Source: an uncultured Chryseobacterium sp.
GTDB lineage: Bacteria > Bacteroidota > Bacteroidia > Flavobacteriales > Weeksellaceae
Length of the DNA: 64,000 bases
Direction of reading: 5' to 3'
NCBI GenBank assembly: GCA_913778085.1
Contig: CAJYXJ010000014.1
Location: forward strand, 1 to 64,000
The notes under the pieces are model-generated. The model was not told where the DNA came from. It did no database searches and saw only the letters and a program-made list of their open reading frames with translations. Below, in pieces: positions 17,153 to 26,043 of this stretch. Each line of letters starts with the position of its first letter. The first letter of the stretch is position 1. A program made the translations under genes and the position numbers.

Positions 17153-18289
17153 ATGCAGAATACAATAAAATTTTACGGACTTGACCACCTCCGCGCTCTT
17201 GCCATTATCCTTGTCTTCATCTATCACTACAGGATGTTTCATCATCCGGAATGGATTGATACGGTTGGCTGGATCGGATGGACAGGCGTTGACTTATTTT
17301 TTGTGATCAGCGGATTTTTAATTTCCGTTCAGCTGTTCCGGGAAATCCGGGAACGCAGGACAATCGGGCTTAAGATTTTTTTTACCAAAAGGTTTTTCCG
17401 CATTATTCCGCCATACCTTTTTACACTGGCCCTGTATTTCTGCTTTCCTTTATTCCGGGAACGGGAATCGCTTCCACCTCTTTGGAAATTTATTTCCTTT
17501 ACTCAGAATTTTGGGCTGGACGTAATTCATGAGGGAACTTTTTCACATGCCTGGTCTCTGTGTATCGAAGAACAGTTCTACCTGATCCTTCCTCTGATTC
17601 TCATCGTACTGGTTACACTAAAATCAATCCGGTGGATCGTCCCCGGCACCGTTTTTATGATGACCGGATCACTCTTCTTCCGGTATTACGCCTGGACGGA
17701 AAATATTGTACCCTATATTGACGGTCCGGATTTCTGGAAAGTCTGGTACATGAATATTTATTATCCTACATACACGCGGCTTGAAGGGCTTGCTATAGGC
17801 GTACTGATTGGATATTTATTTCAGTATTACGAAAAGTTCAGGACATTTATTCACACCAAAGGGAATTTTATTTTTATAATCGGTTTTATGGTACTGGTTG
17901 TATCATTAATTTTCTGCCGGGACCAATATTCTGAGCAAGCTTCGGTTTTCGGGTTTACAATGGTAGCGGTAAGCTATGGATTAGTATTGATGGGGGCAAT
18001 CTCGACATCTTCTTTTATCAGCAGGAAAAGTAATTTTCTAACTTCCCGACTGGCAACTCTTTCTTATGCGATTTATCTTTCCCACAAAGGCATTATTCAT
18101 CTTATACAGTTGTTTTTAGCTAAATCTGAAATCCGGATCTCTGAAAACATAGTGCTGCTGATGTGTTGCGCAGGCTGTGTATCTGCCGGATTACTTTACA
18201 GATATGGCATTGAGAAACCATCGGCAGTTGTTAAGGATAAAGTTTTGAATAAAATTTCAGGAAAAAATGCTAATAATTCCGAAGGATAA
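17153..18289 (+). CDS. Acyltransferase-3 family membrane protein
   Basis: A 378-aa multi-pass membrane protein of the acyltransferase-3 (OafA/NodX) family, which transfers acyl groups to sugars of the cell surface. Diagnostic motifs are GLDHLRALAIILVFIYHY near the N-terminus with the catalytic His, GWTGVDLFFVISGFLIS, KRFFRIIPPYL, and HAWSLCIEEQFYL. An upstream in-frame ATG at 17072 would add 27 residues with no family match, so the ATG at 17153 is preferred. The substrate is unknown and no O-antigen or capsule genes are nearby. Confidence 0.85.
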   Translation: MQNTIKFYGLDHLRALAIILVFIYHYRMFHHPEWIDTVGWIGWTGVDLFFVISGFLISVQLFREIRERRTIGLKIFFTKRFFRIIPPYLFTLALYFCFPLFRERESLPPLWKFISFTQNFGLDVIHEGTFSHAWSLCIEEQFYLILPLILIVLVTLKSIRWIVPGTVFMMTGSLFFRYYAWTENIVPYIDGPDFWKVWYMNIYYPTYTRLEGLAIGVLIGYLFQYYEKFRTFIHTKGNFIFIIGFMVLVVSLIFCRDQYSEQASVFGFTMVAVSYGLVLMGAISTSSFISRKSNFLTSRLATLSYAIYLSHKGIIHLIQLFLAKSEIRISENIVLLMCCAGCVSAGLLYRYGIEKPSAVVKDKVLNKISGKNANNSEG

Positions 18290-18455
18290 TCAGCACGGAT
18301 CTTTAAAAAGTGGAAAAATCAAAGATTTCTATAAACTGTATTCTCCTTTTTCCAATGCTTGTATGCGGCAAATGACTACGCTAGAACATAACGGCTTTTA
18401 CACAATTAATATCATGCAATGCCTAGAATCAAATTTACATCGATTAATTTTATAT

Positions 18456-18953
18456 ATGAAAACCATTAGTATCACAATCTTCATGCTGTTGTCTCATTTC
18501 ACACCGGCTCAGCATTTTACCAAAGAAAAAACTGAAATTGCACAGGTTGTTCAGCAGTTCAGAAAAAGTATTATTAAAAAAGATTCGGCAACTTTTCACC
18601 GCCTGTTTCATGAACATCCGGTGGTCTGGGTCGGGGTAATTAAAAACGGATCCCAAAGGAAGCGGCTGGAAAAAGATCCCGGGAATAACAAAAATTATTT
18701 CAGTGATACCTACAAAAATTTCTTCCGCTATATCATGGAACAAGGCAGTAAAGATGAAAAATTTGAAAACATCAGGATCATCAATGACGATGTAGTAGCC
18801 AGTATTACATTTAATTACTGCTTTCTGGAAGAAAACACTATAAATAATTGGGGCAGCGAATATTGGCACCTTATAAAGGCAGAAGGAAAATGGAAGATCG
18901 TAAGTGTTATTTACTCTTATGAAAATGCAGTGTATTTTCCAAAACCTAAATGA
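18456..18953 (+). CDS. Exported NTF2/SnoaL-like protein
   Basis: A 165-aa protein starting MKTISITIFMLLSHFTPAQ, a clear signal peptide. The mature part fits the NTF2-like (SnoaL/DUF4440) fold: a helix with VVQQFRKSIIKKDSATFHRLF, a central strand, and the end WHLIKAEGKWKIVSVIYSY typical of the family. These proteins often have no known enzymatic role. The open frame continues upstream to 18267, but that part overlaps the acyltransferase end and hides the signal peptide, so 18456 is the start. Confidence 0.65.
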   Translation: MKTISITIFMLLSHFTPAQHFTKEKTEIAQVVQQFRKSIIKKDSATFHRLFHEHPVVWVGVIKNGSQRKRLEKDPGNNKNYFSDTYKNFFRYIMEQGSKDEKFENIRIINDDVVASITFNYCFLEENTINNWGSEYWHLIKAEGKWKIVSVIYSYENAVYFPKPK

Positions 18954-19288
18954 AAACGGCCAAATTATACTTCGATTATTTTGATGTTAATATTAAATTT
19001 TAAATATGTATTTCATTAACTTCAAATACATCAACGCTTTTGTTTCCCAGATAATGATTTATTATTCTGATAAATTCCCTGAGGATTATGGTGTCATTCT
19101 GCCTGATGTAAATTTAATGATTAAAACTCCCCGCTTATGGTCTTCGCCAGCTGTTGACCTCTGCTATTTATTGATCATGTAATTTAAAGATTTTAACGGT
19201 TAAATCGGCGTTATTTCATAAAATGTAAACTTTATTTTACTTTTTGTAAAAAATACATTACTTTTGAAACATTAAAAAATTTCAGATT
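18954..19288. other. Intergenic region with a small unassigned ORF
   Basis: A 335-bp stretch. A 58-codon frame at 19006-19182 (starting MYFINFKYINAF, containing SDKFPEDYGVILPDV) is open but unrecognised and may be chance or a gene relic. The 3' end carries the -7 element for the next gene. Confidence 0.25.
19259..19266 (+). promoter_or_regulatory. -7 element of the membrane protein/XRE pair
   Basis: TACTTTTG matches TAnnTTTG and lies 22 nt before the ATG at 19289. T-rich sequence upstream could supply the -33 region, but spacing is not ideal. Confidence 0.4.
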
Positions 19289-19744
19289 ATGAATAAATTA
19301 CCATTATTTCCAAATTCATTAAAAAGAATCGGATGGATTATTTTCATCCCATCGCTGATCGCCGGACTGATTTTAATTTCAGGAAAACTCGATTTCAATG
19401 AAATAACACTTCCTGTATTTTATAATTCGGGATTTCCGTTCGATGGTAGTGAAAAAGGGTTTTTCCGGACAGCTGAAGTGGATATATTCTCAAACCTCAT
19501 CGGATGTCTGATCATTATTGGTGGTATTATGGTCGGGTTTTCAAAAGAAACCTTGGAAGATGAATATATTTCCAGCTTACGATTGAAATCCGTTTTCTGG
19601 AGTCTTGCGGCAACATACAGCATTGTTTTGATATTATTCCTTACCGTATTCGGAGCTGTATTCTTCACGGTAATGGTTGTAATTATTTTTATGCCTTTAA
19701 TTTTGTACATTTTCAGATTCAATTATTTATTACTGAGAAAATGA
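19289..19744 (+). CDS. Small membrane protein paired with an XRE regulator
   Basis: A 151-aa protein with about four hydrophobic segments (near 15-30, 65-85, 105-120, 125-145) and no recognised domain. Its last codons overlap the start of the XRE gene by 4 bp (ATGA), so the two are translated together. Membrane protein plus compact HTH regulator is a recurring Bacteroidota pair in which the membrane partner's function is unknown. Confidence 0.6.
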   Translation: MNKLPLFPNSLKRIGWIIFIPSLIAGLILISGKLDFNEITLPVFYNSGFPFDGSEKGFFRTAEVDIFSNLIGCLIIIGGIMVGFSKETLEDEYISSLRLKSVFWSLAATYSIVLILFLTVFGAVFFTVMVVIIFMPLILYIFRFNYLLLRK

Positions 19745-19941
19745 AGAATACGATTAAGATAGAAAGAGCCATCAAGAACGTTACTCAGGAGGATCTCGCC
19801 AAACGTATAGGCGTTTCCAGGCAGACCATCAATGCTATGGAAAAGGGCAAATATGTCCCTTCTACTGTTTTAGCTCTTAAAATTGCAAGGTATTTCAGCA
19901 CAACCGTAGAAAATATTTTTGAGCTGGAAGATGAGGATTAA
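19741..19941 (+). CDS. Compact XRE-family HTH regulator
   Basis: A 66-aa protein that is almost entirely one Cro/C1-type helix-turn-helix: MTQEDLAKRIGVSRQTI-like sequence (VTQEDLAKRIGVSRQTINAM), KGKYVPSTVLALKIARYFS and VENIFELED. This is the YgzD/HigA-like short regulator type. It overlaps the membrane protein gene and is followed by a terminator. Confidence 0.88.
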   Translation: MKNTIKIERAIKNVTQEDLAKRIGVSRQTINAMEKGKYVPSTVLALKIARYFSTTVENIFELEDED

Positions 19942-19996
19942 TACAGATTAAGCCTCTGAGGCGGTAGGTTTTTCCTTAAAAAGTAACATGCCGAAA

Positions 19997-20071
19997 GAAA
20001 CAGAGAGTGAATCAGTAAGCTTATTTTAATAAAAGCTTAAATGTTAGCTTCCCGCACTTTCTCTGTTTTTA
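19997..20071 (+). terminator. Long hairpin terminator after the XRE gene
   Basis: AACAGAGAGTG-like sequence pairs with CACTTTCTCTGTT across an inner AAGCTTATTTTAATAAAAGCTT hairpin, and TTTTTATTTCC follows. The stem is imperfect but the T-run is good. Confidence 0.5.
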
Positions 20072-20263
20072 TTTCCCATAAGTTTGTCTTTTCTGAGAGG
20101 AGGAAAATGTAGAAATATTTTTTTTGGTGAGAAAAAATTAAACGTAAATAAAAAAATTCATTTTACAGAATTCTGATCTTGGATTGTGGTTTGCATTCAA
20201 ACTTCAGAATAATCTTAACCGTATTATGATTATTAAATAAATCCTTCCTATTCGTTATACCAA

Positions 20264-21157
20264 ATGGCCAACAATCGCAAATCAATCTACAGTGCCCTTG
20301 CCGCCAATCTGCTGATCGCGGTCACCAAGTTTACAGCCGGGGCATTTACCAACAGTTCTTCCATGATCTCGGAAGGCATCCACTCTACCGTTGACACTAC
20401 CAACCAGCTTCTGCTGCTGTACGGGATCAGAAGAAGTAAGAAATCTCCTGACGAATCACACCCTTTCGGATATGGCAAAGAACTGTATTTCTGGTCTTTT
20501 GTGGTTTCGATCCTGATCTTTGGGCTAGGTGGCGCCCTCTCTATTTATCAGGGTATCCTGCATATCATTGAGCCGGAAGTCATGAAAGATCCGTTCTGGA
20601 ACTACATTGTCCTTGTCCTTTCACTGATTTTTGAGGGAACTTCCTTGTATATATCTGTAAAAGAATTTAATAAGACCCGTAACGGTATCGGATGGTGGGA
20701 TGCGATCATCAGGAGCAAAGACCCTTCAAGCTTCTTGGTTGTTTTTGAGGACGGTGCGGCGGTGTCAGGGCTGATCGTGGTCATGATCCTGATGAGCATC
20801 AGCTACTCCTTTCATATTCCGGAACTCGACGGTGTGGCTTCGATTATCGTAGGGCTGATTCTTATTTTTGTTTCTTTAATTCTGGCCCGGGAAAGCAGAA
20901 GCCTCCTGATGGGTGAAGGTATTGCTCCTGAAACAAGGGAAAAAATTACCCTGCTGGCAGAAGAGGATTCAGCTGTGGTCAGAACAAAAAATATACTGTC
21001 CACCTACCAGTCACCGGAAGAAATCGTTTTGGTACTAATTGTGGATTTCAGGGATCATCTTGATACGGCTGAAATCACAGAAGCTGTTCAACGCATCCGT
21101 AAAAATATTAAAGAGGCTTTTCCACTCGTACGTTATGTTATCATTCAGCCGGAATGA
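20264..21157 (+). CDS. Cation diffusion facilitator family transporter
   Basis: A 297-aa inner-membrane protein of the CDF family, which exports divalent metals such as Zn or Fe in exchange for protons. Typical motifs are SSMISEGIHSTVDTTNQ (TM2, with a metal-site HSxxD arrangement), HPFGYGKELYFW, and a second metal-site helix around SIIVGLILIFVS. The C-terminal ~80 residues form the cytoplasmic dimer domain (VRTKNILSTYQSPEEIVLVL). Length is typical. Metal specificity cannot be read. It is a single gene with its own promoter. Confidence 0.9.
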   Translation: MANNRKSIYSALAANLLIAVTKFTAGAFTNSSSMISEGIHSTVDTTNQLLLLYGIRRSKKSPDESHPFGYGKELYFWSFVVSILIFGLGGALSIYQGILHIIEPEVMKDPFWNYIVLVLSLIFEGTSLYISVKEFNKTRNGIGWWDAIIRSKDPSSFLVVFEDGAAVSGLIVVMILMSISYSFHIPELDGVASIIVGLILIFVSLILARESRSLLMGEGIAPETREKITLLAEEDSAVVRTKNILSTYQSPEEIVLVLIVDFRDHLDTAEITEAVQRIRKNIKEAFPLVRYVIIQPE

Positions 21158-21345
21158 TAAGATATTGATCCTGAATAATAAATGAAAAGCAGCCCTTTAT
21201 TTTATGCCAATGTACCCAATGCAATTGTGACAGAATATAATTAAAATTCTTTTTTAAAAAAGACTGTTAAAGTGATCTTTCCCTGAATTTTTATTTATTG
21301 AAAATTAGAATAATAGCAGTATCAGAAAGGTTTTTCAAAAATATA

Positions 21346-21378
21346 TTTTGCTGATATTAAAAAATAACCCTATATTTG
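21346..21378 (+). promoter_or_regulatory. Promoter of tRNA-Ser
   Basis: TTTTG at 21346-21350 (-33 box), a 20-bp spacer and TATATTTG at 21371-21378 (-7 box) form a textbook Bacteroidota promoter, 34 bp before the tRNA. Confidence 0.75.
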
Positions 21379-21412
21379 CACCACTGAAAACAACGATAAC
21401 ATCGGAGTTTAA

Positions 21413-21500
<88 letters not shown>

Positions 21501-21520
21501 GTTGGGAAACCAAAATAAGC

Positions 21521-21560
21521 AAAAACGCTGTAAACATTAATGTTTGCAGCGTTTTTGTTT
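21521..21560 (+). terminator. Terminator of tRNA-Ser
   Basis: AAAAACGCTGTAAACAT and ATGTTTGCAGCGTTTTT form a long near-perfect stem ending in TTTTTGTTTTT. Confidence 0.85.
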
Positions 21561-21920
21561 TTGACCGGCGATCAGAAAAAGCGGCCACAATATCGGATCA
21601 GCATAGGGATGGAAATCAGATCCACATAATCAACGCTTCCGAGGATATTCGATAAGCGGAATTTTTTTCATTCATGGAAGAGCGAAAGAGCTGTTTGATT
21701 TCTATCAGAACTATTCAGTCGTGGCAAAAACCCAAAGTACTGCCGGGCAGAAAAAGATAACCAGGTAAACTACGGAATGGATTTACCTTACAGGCACCCT
21801 ATGATGCGTTCTGATTCCGGGATTAAGAAAAATTAATTTCATACTCATTTCATCTTAATAAAGCCATTATACATTTGTCATAGAAAATCAATCAAAATGT
21901 ATAATTTAAATTTTAATAAG
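21561..21920. other. Non-coding or degenerate region after tRNA-Ser
   Basis: About 360 bp without an intact gene. The composition up to ~21790 is GC-richer than ordinary intergenic DNA here and short frames change repeatedly (for example a plus-strand run with IFFIHGRAKELFDFYQNYSV from about 21660). This suggests a decayed coding sequence beside the tRNA, a common integration spot. The remainder holds the promoter of the next operon. Confidence 0.3.
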
Positions 21921-22628
21921 ATGAACAACAATGTTTTAAACCAGGGAAAAAAAATAGCAGCTGCAGTATTTTTAATGACAGCCGTAGTCGTAAACGCTCA
22001 AACCAAGCTTCCTGTTCCTCCGAAGGATCCGAAACCGGGAATGGAAAAACCAGGCCCGCGACCGGATGCACTAAGGGAGATCACCACCCTCTCCGGAACC
22101 GTTTCTAAAATGATCACTAATGATGATTTTGTATATGACGGATTCTACCTGAACAGCAACGGAGGGCAGGTTCTCGTGAAGTTTCCGCCGCATCTGGGAA
22201 GCCAGATCACTGCAATGGCCAGACAGGGAAGCGCGGTCAGCATCAAAGGTTTTGAAGATGCGGCACCCAATGGCGAAAAGGCATTCCATATGAACAGCAT
22301 TACGGCTAACGGAAAAACGGTTGAAGATACACCGCCGGCTGTTCCGCAGACACCGCCACAGGAAATTTCGGTAACCCAAAGCGGAACGATTACGGATCTT
22401 CAGAAAAACAAAGAAGGCGATGCGGTTGTTGGTATCCTTGTTGATAATACCATTCTGAGAATACCGCCGCACATCTTCCAGCAGTTAGAACAGTCGCTGG
22501 TAAAAGGAGCTAAAATCTCCTTTACAGGCTTTAAAAAGCCGGATAATTCGGGTGAAGTGGCAGAGCGGAAAGTAGACATCGTACGTGCAAGGATGATCAG
22601 CGTAAACGGTAAGGAATATTCACTTTAA
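21921..22628 (+). CDS. Exported protein with two PPH-containing repeat modules
   Basis: A 235-aa exported protein starting MNNNVLNQGKKIAAAVFLM, cleaved near NAQ. After a Pro/Lys linker come two copies of a ~75-residue beta module. The first has LSGTVSKMI, VLVKFPPHLGSQI and SVSIKGFED. The second has QSGTITDLQ, TILRIPPHIFQQL and KISFTGFKK. The same module occurs in the next gene. It looks like a small OB-type fold, but no known family is recognised. The ATG at 21921 is chosen over 21897 because the signal peptide follows it. It heads an operon with a lipoprotein, a response regulator and a sensor kinase, so it may be part of, or be controlled by, that signalling system. Confidence 0.55.
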   Translation: MNNNVLNQGKKIAAAVFLMTAVVVNAQTKLPVPPKDPKPGMEKPGPRPDALREITTLSGTVSKMITNDDFVYDGFYLNSNGGQVLVKFPPHLGSQITAMARQGSAVSIKGFEDAAPNGEKAFHMNSITANGKTVEDTPPAVPQTPPQEISVTQSGTITDLQKNKEGDAVVGILVDNTILRIPPHIFQQLEQSLVKGAKISFTGFKKPDNSGEVAERKVDIVRARMISVNGKEYSL

Positions 22629-22697
22629 AATCGAATTGAGTCAACAGTAAAACCTGATCAGATTTTCGTAATTTGCTCAGGTTTTCATTATAATGCA

Positions 22698-23363
22698 ATG
22701 GTTTTTAGACAAACAACATATCATCTATCGAAAATAATTTTTATTTTTTTTGCTTTCTGGTGCTTTGGTAGCTGCGAGAAGAGGCCACCGTTGCTACCAC
22801 CAGTGCCCCCTCAGGAAATTGAAAAACCGATACAGCTGAATGGTAAGGTGGCAGGCTATGAAACCACTCCCGAAGGCAACATTGATAAAATAATTCTGGA
22901 TGAGGGGAAACAGAAATCTGAAATCCATTTTCCGCCCCATCTGGCAAAACAGATCCTGAACATTGCACAACCCAATGCTTCCGTTCATCTGAAAGCATTT
23001 GAAAGAGATCGCGGTCTTGAACTGATCTCCATTGCATCGGAAAACGGTAAAAATACTTTTGACGTACAGGGTATACTCCCACCAAAACCCGATCCGGGAA
23101 AGGAAATCCGGATTAAAGGAGCTGTCTCCGAATTAATCAGGAACCGTCAGAATAAGACCATCGGATTTGTAATCGGACAGAAGACCGTAATGCTGAATCC
23201 TGAAGAAAGCAGAACATTGGAGCCCTTATTGATGAAGGCTCATCAGGTAGAAGTCAGCGCCTTGGAACGCAATACAAAGGATGGGACCATCAACACGCTC
23301 GATTTTCCGCCAGTGAGATTGATGGAAATTAAAATTGACAGTATTGTTTACAAAATACGCTGA
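22698..23363 (+). CDS. Lipoprotein with two PPH-type repeat modules
   Basis: A 221-aa protein with an N-terminal hydrophobic stretch ending in the lipobox FGSC (Cys about residue 26), so it is probably an outer- or inner-membrane lipoprotein. It repeats the module of the preceding gene: LNGKVAGYE ... EIHFPPHLAKQIL ... SVHLKAFERD, then IKGAVSELIRN ... TVMLNPEESRTL ... VEVSALERN. The second copy has lost the PPH motif. It is located 2 bp before the response regulator. Paralogy with the upstream gene is clear; function is unknown. Confidence 0.55.
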   Translation: MVFRQTTYHLSKIIFIFFAFWCFGSCEKRPPLLPPVPPQEIEKPIQLNGKVAGYETTPEGNIDKIILDEGKQKSEIHFPPHLAKQILNIAQPNASVHLKAFERDRGLELISIASENGKNTFDVQGILPPKPDPGKEIRIKGAVSELIRNRQNKTIGFVIGQKTVMLNPEESRTLEPLLMKAHQVEVSALERNTKDGTINTLDFPPVRLMEIKIDSIVYKIR

Positions 23364-23365
23364 TT

Positions 23366-24043
23366 ATGAAAATATTAATTGCTGAAGATGAAAAGAAACT
23401 GGCAGGTTTCATACAACAGGGACTTTCACAGGCAGGCTATCTTACTGAAGTCTGTAACGACGGTTCGGAAGCCCTCGAAATCGCAGTAAAAAATGATTTT
23501 GATCTTATCCTTCTGGATCTGATGTTACCTGGAATCAATGGTTTTGATTTTCTTAAAAATCTGCGGACTTTCGGTGCAGAAACGCCTGTGATCATCATTA
23601 GTGCCATTGCCGATTCCAAACAGGTGGTACAGGGTTTGGATCTTGGCGCAGTAGATTACATCAGGAAGCCCTTTGAATGGGAAGAACTGCTGGCAAGGAT
23701 CCGTACCGTAAGCCGTTTTACAGGGACGAACACACAGCAGAAAATTAAAATTGAAGATCTTGAAATCGATATTCCTTCCCGAAAAGTGAAACGGGGAAAT
23801 ACAGAAATTGAGCTGACTTCCAAAGAATTTGTATTGCTGGAATACCTGATAAGAAATGCCAATCTGGTCCTTACAAAAAACCAGCTACTGGAAAATGCAT
23901 GGAATATGAATTTTGATCCGGAAAGCAATATTGTGGAAGTCTATATGCATCAGCTAAGAAAAAAAATAGATAAAGGTTTTGATCAGCAGCTGATCAAAAC
24001 GGTGATCGGGGCCGGGTATATGATGAAAGGCGAAAAACAATAG
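23366..24043 (+). CDS. OmpR/PhoB-family response regulator
   Basis: A 225-aa protein. The receiver (1-~115) contains AEDEKKLAGFIQQGL, phosphoacceptor Asp in LILLDLMLPGINGFDF, IIISAIADS and YIRKPFEWEELLARI. The winged-helix DNA-binding domain (~130-222) has LTSKEFVLLEYLIRN, VEVYMHQLRKKID and VIGAGYMM. Only 2 bp separate it from the kinase gene. It resembles regulators of the CusR/CopR metal-response group in length and order, but that is only a suggestion. Confidence 0.93.
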   Translation: MKILIAEDEKKLAGFIQQGLSQAGYLTEVCNDGSEALEIAVKNDFDLILLDLMLPGINGFDFLKNLRTFGAETPVIIISAIADSKQVVQGLDLGAVDYIRKPFEWEELLARIRTVSRFTGTNTQQKIKIEDLEIDIPSRKVKRGNTEIELTSKEFVLLEYLIRNANLVLTKNQLLENAWNMNFDPESNIVEVYMHQLRKKIDKGFDQQLIKTVIGAGYMMKGEKQ

Positions 24044-24045
24044 GA

Positions 24046-25347
24046 ATGAAAAAGCAGCCGACCTCTTCCTTTTATCAGAGTCTCCGTTTTCGTTTCGGGT
24101 TATTGTTTAACTCGTTACTTTTTTTGTGCGTCAGTATTATCGTATATTCACTTTATAAAAACGCTAAAACGGAGCTGGACAAAAGTTTCTCGCTTCAGCT
24201 ATCGTCTGCGGCCAATACGGTTCTTCAGAAAACCGACATCAACCCCATTTCTGTTCCGTTGCCTAAAAACGGGGAATTTTTCAGGATTATCTATGACGAT
24301 AAGGTAAAGAAAACCCAGCTGATCAATAACCTTCCAAAGGACGTCGCGGACAAAGAAAAATGGAAGATGGTCTCCCTGAAGAAATATCCTGAAAATGGAG
24401 GCACTGTTTCAGTATATTTTGCACTTTCGGCCGAAAATTACCATTCCGGGATTCAAAAACTGCGACGGCTCCTTTACATTTATCTTCCGATTGCCTTTTT
24501 AGTTTCTTTTTCAGGCGGTTATCTGCTTTCCGGCTTTTTTCTGAGACCGCTCCGCCGGATCGTTAATAATGCCAACAAAGTGGACTTGGAGCACATCACA
24601 CTGCTTTCCAAACCACAAACCAAAGACGAATTTTACCACCTCACCGATGCGCTTAACCGAATGCTGATACGGATTGACGAACAGGTGAAACAGCAGACGG
24701 CTTTTTTCACAATGGCTTCCCACGAACTGCGGACGCCCATCAGCAATATGCTCACCGAGCTGCAGATTTTCAACCGAAAATTATTGGATCCGGTTACCGA
24801 AAAATTGTTAGATAACCAGGAGCAGGAAGTGAGGCGAATGAAAGTTCTGGTAGACAATTTTCTTTGGATGAGCCAGATAGAATCCGGAAATCTTCGTACC
24901 AGCAAGTCCGAGATTGATTTGGCAGAAATGATTTTGGAGCTTTCGCAAAGCTTTAAAAAACAAACGGTAATTAACCACCGTCCTTTCAGAATTGATCTTT
25001 CACCGCTGAATGGCGACTTCAAAATACTTGCCGACAGGAACCAGGTGGAAGTCGTCATTAATAATTTGATTACCAATGCTGTAAAATATGGGAAAAGCGA
25101 GACCACAATTGAAATTAAAATCTATCAGAATGACAAAAAAGGAATTATTATTTCCAATTTTACCGATCAGATGATAAAAAATCCGGACCACCTGAAAGGC
25201 CAGTTTCTCAGGGATACATTTCATAAAGAAGGTTTTGGCCTGGGTTTGTGGATATCCGATGTTCTGAGCAGAAAAAACAATGCAAACCTCTCACTGTACT
25301 CTTCAAATGAAAAATTTAATGCCCGGCTTGAATTTGATGAAATATAA
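24046..25347 (+). CDS. Sensor histidine kinase
   Basis: A 433-aa inner-membrane kinase. TM1 is near 20-42, a periplasmic domain spans ~45-140, TM2 is near 148-168, followed by HAMP. The HisKA box FTMASHELRTPISNMLTEL holds the phosphorylated His, followed by an N box (VEVVINNLITNAVKYGK) and a G box (GFGLGLWISDVLSRKN). It is co-transcribed with the response regulator and two PPH-module proteins, which could present the signal to its periplasmic domain. Confidence 0.92.
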   Translation: MKKQPTSSFYQSLRFRFGLLFNSLLFLCVSIIVYSLYKNAKTELDKSFSLQLSSAANTVLQKTDINPISVPLPKNGEFFRIIYDDKVKKTQLINNLPKDVADKEKWKMVSLKKYPENGGTVSVYFALSAENYHSGIQKLRRLLYIYLPIAFLVSFSGGYLLSGFFLRPLRRIVNNANKVDLEHITLLSKPQTKDEFYHLTDALNRMLIRIDEQVKQQTAFFTMASHELRTPISNMLTELQIFNRKLLDPVTEKLLDNQEQEVRRMKVLVDNFLWMSQIESGNLRTSKSEIDLAEMILELSQSFKKQTVINHRPFRIDLSPLNGDFKILADRNQVEVVINNLITNAVKYGKSETTIEIKIYQNDKKGIIISNFTDQMIKNPDHLKGQFLRDTFHKEGFGLGLWISDVLSRKNNANLSLYSSNEKFNARLEFDEI

Positions 25348-25913
25348 AATCTTCAATTCATGATCGAGTTCCTGATGAACCTCATCGCCGGAATAATACT
25401 GTTGTAAAAAAGTTACGATAAAAAATCAAACACGTTGGTTTGAAAAGAAGTGAATTTATACTTCTGACAAATAATGATAGGCCTAAATGAACCAAAGATT
25501 AAATCATAAAATAATTTTACCGGAATCTATCGTTAAAGAGTTATGTCTCCTAATCGTTACCTTCGGCTGCACTTATTACAATGTTTAATCACTATAAATT
25601 GTATCTGATCATAAAGTTCTCCTGTAATATAATTCCGGATATACACCTTGAAAAGACTTTCACTTTTTACAGTAAAAAAAATGTGGCTATCCTGAATAAA
25701 AGCCGGAATGGACTTTGTATTTTGCAAATTCATACGCCATCCCTTTTAAAATCTTATTAATTTCTTCTTCTTTCTTTATTTTATCGGTGGTAATACAATC
25801 GCACATTTCTCATTTTCCGTTGAATATCTGAATCATACAGCCCTAATCCGATCTAAAATATCTCCGTCTTTACTTAGTAAAGCTGATTTAACCTTACAAA
25901 TTAAAGCAACTTA
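25348..25913. other. Intergenic region with a possible 39-aa ORF
   Basis: About 570 bp of AT-rich sequence. A minus-strand frame at 25687-25806 encodes MCDCITTDKIKKEEEINKI and ends KVHSGFYSG. It has gene-like codon use but no recognised family and could be a small gene or a fragment. Nothing else stands out. Confidence 0.25.
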
Positions 25914-25945
25914 ATTGCATTATTGTAATTTAATACCTATTTTTG
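25914..25945 (+). promoter_or_regulatory. Promoter with imperfect palindrome upstream of the MerC-domain gene
   Basis: TTG at 25915-25917, a 20-bp spacer and TATTTTTG at 25938-25945 match the -33/-7 pattern. The -33 part lies in ATTGCATTATTGTAAT (25914-25929), an imperfect dyad of the kind bound by Fur/Zur-type regulators. The regulator assignment is a guess. Confidence 0.45.
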
Positions 25946-25986
25946 CAACACAGTTACGCTAACTACAAAATACTAAATTAACCGTT

Positions 25987-26043
25987 GTGAGCTCTTTTAA
26001 TCGTGCAATGGTGTATCGCATCCTAAATAAATTTCACTTATGA
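25987..26043 (+). pseudogene. Possible Fur-family remnant or leader ORF before the MerC-domain gene
   Basis: An 18-codon GTG-started frame overlaps the next start as ATGA. Its peptide contains RAMVYRILNKF, close to the recognition-helix motif of Fur regulators (for example RVTIYRVLNRF). Fur-like genes often sit beside MerC-domain genes in Bacteroidota, so this may be what is left after an internal deletion. It could also be a chance or translation-coupling leader ORF. Confidence 0.3.
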
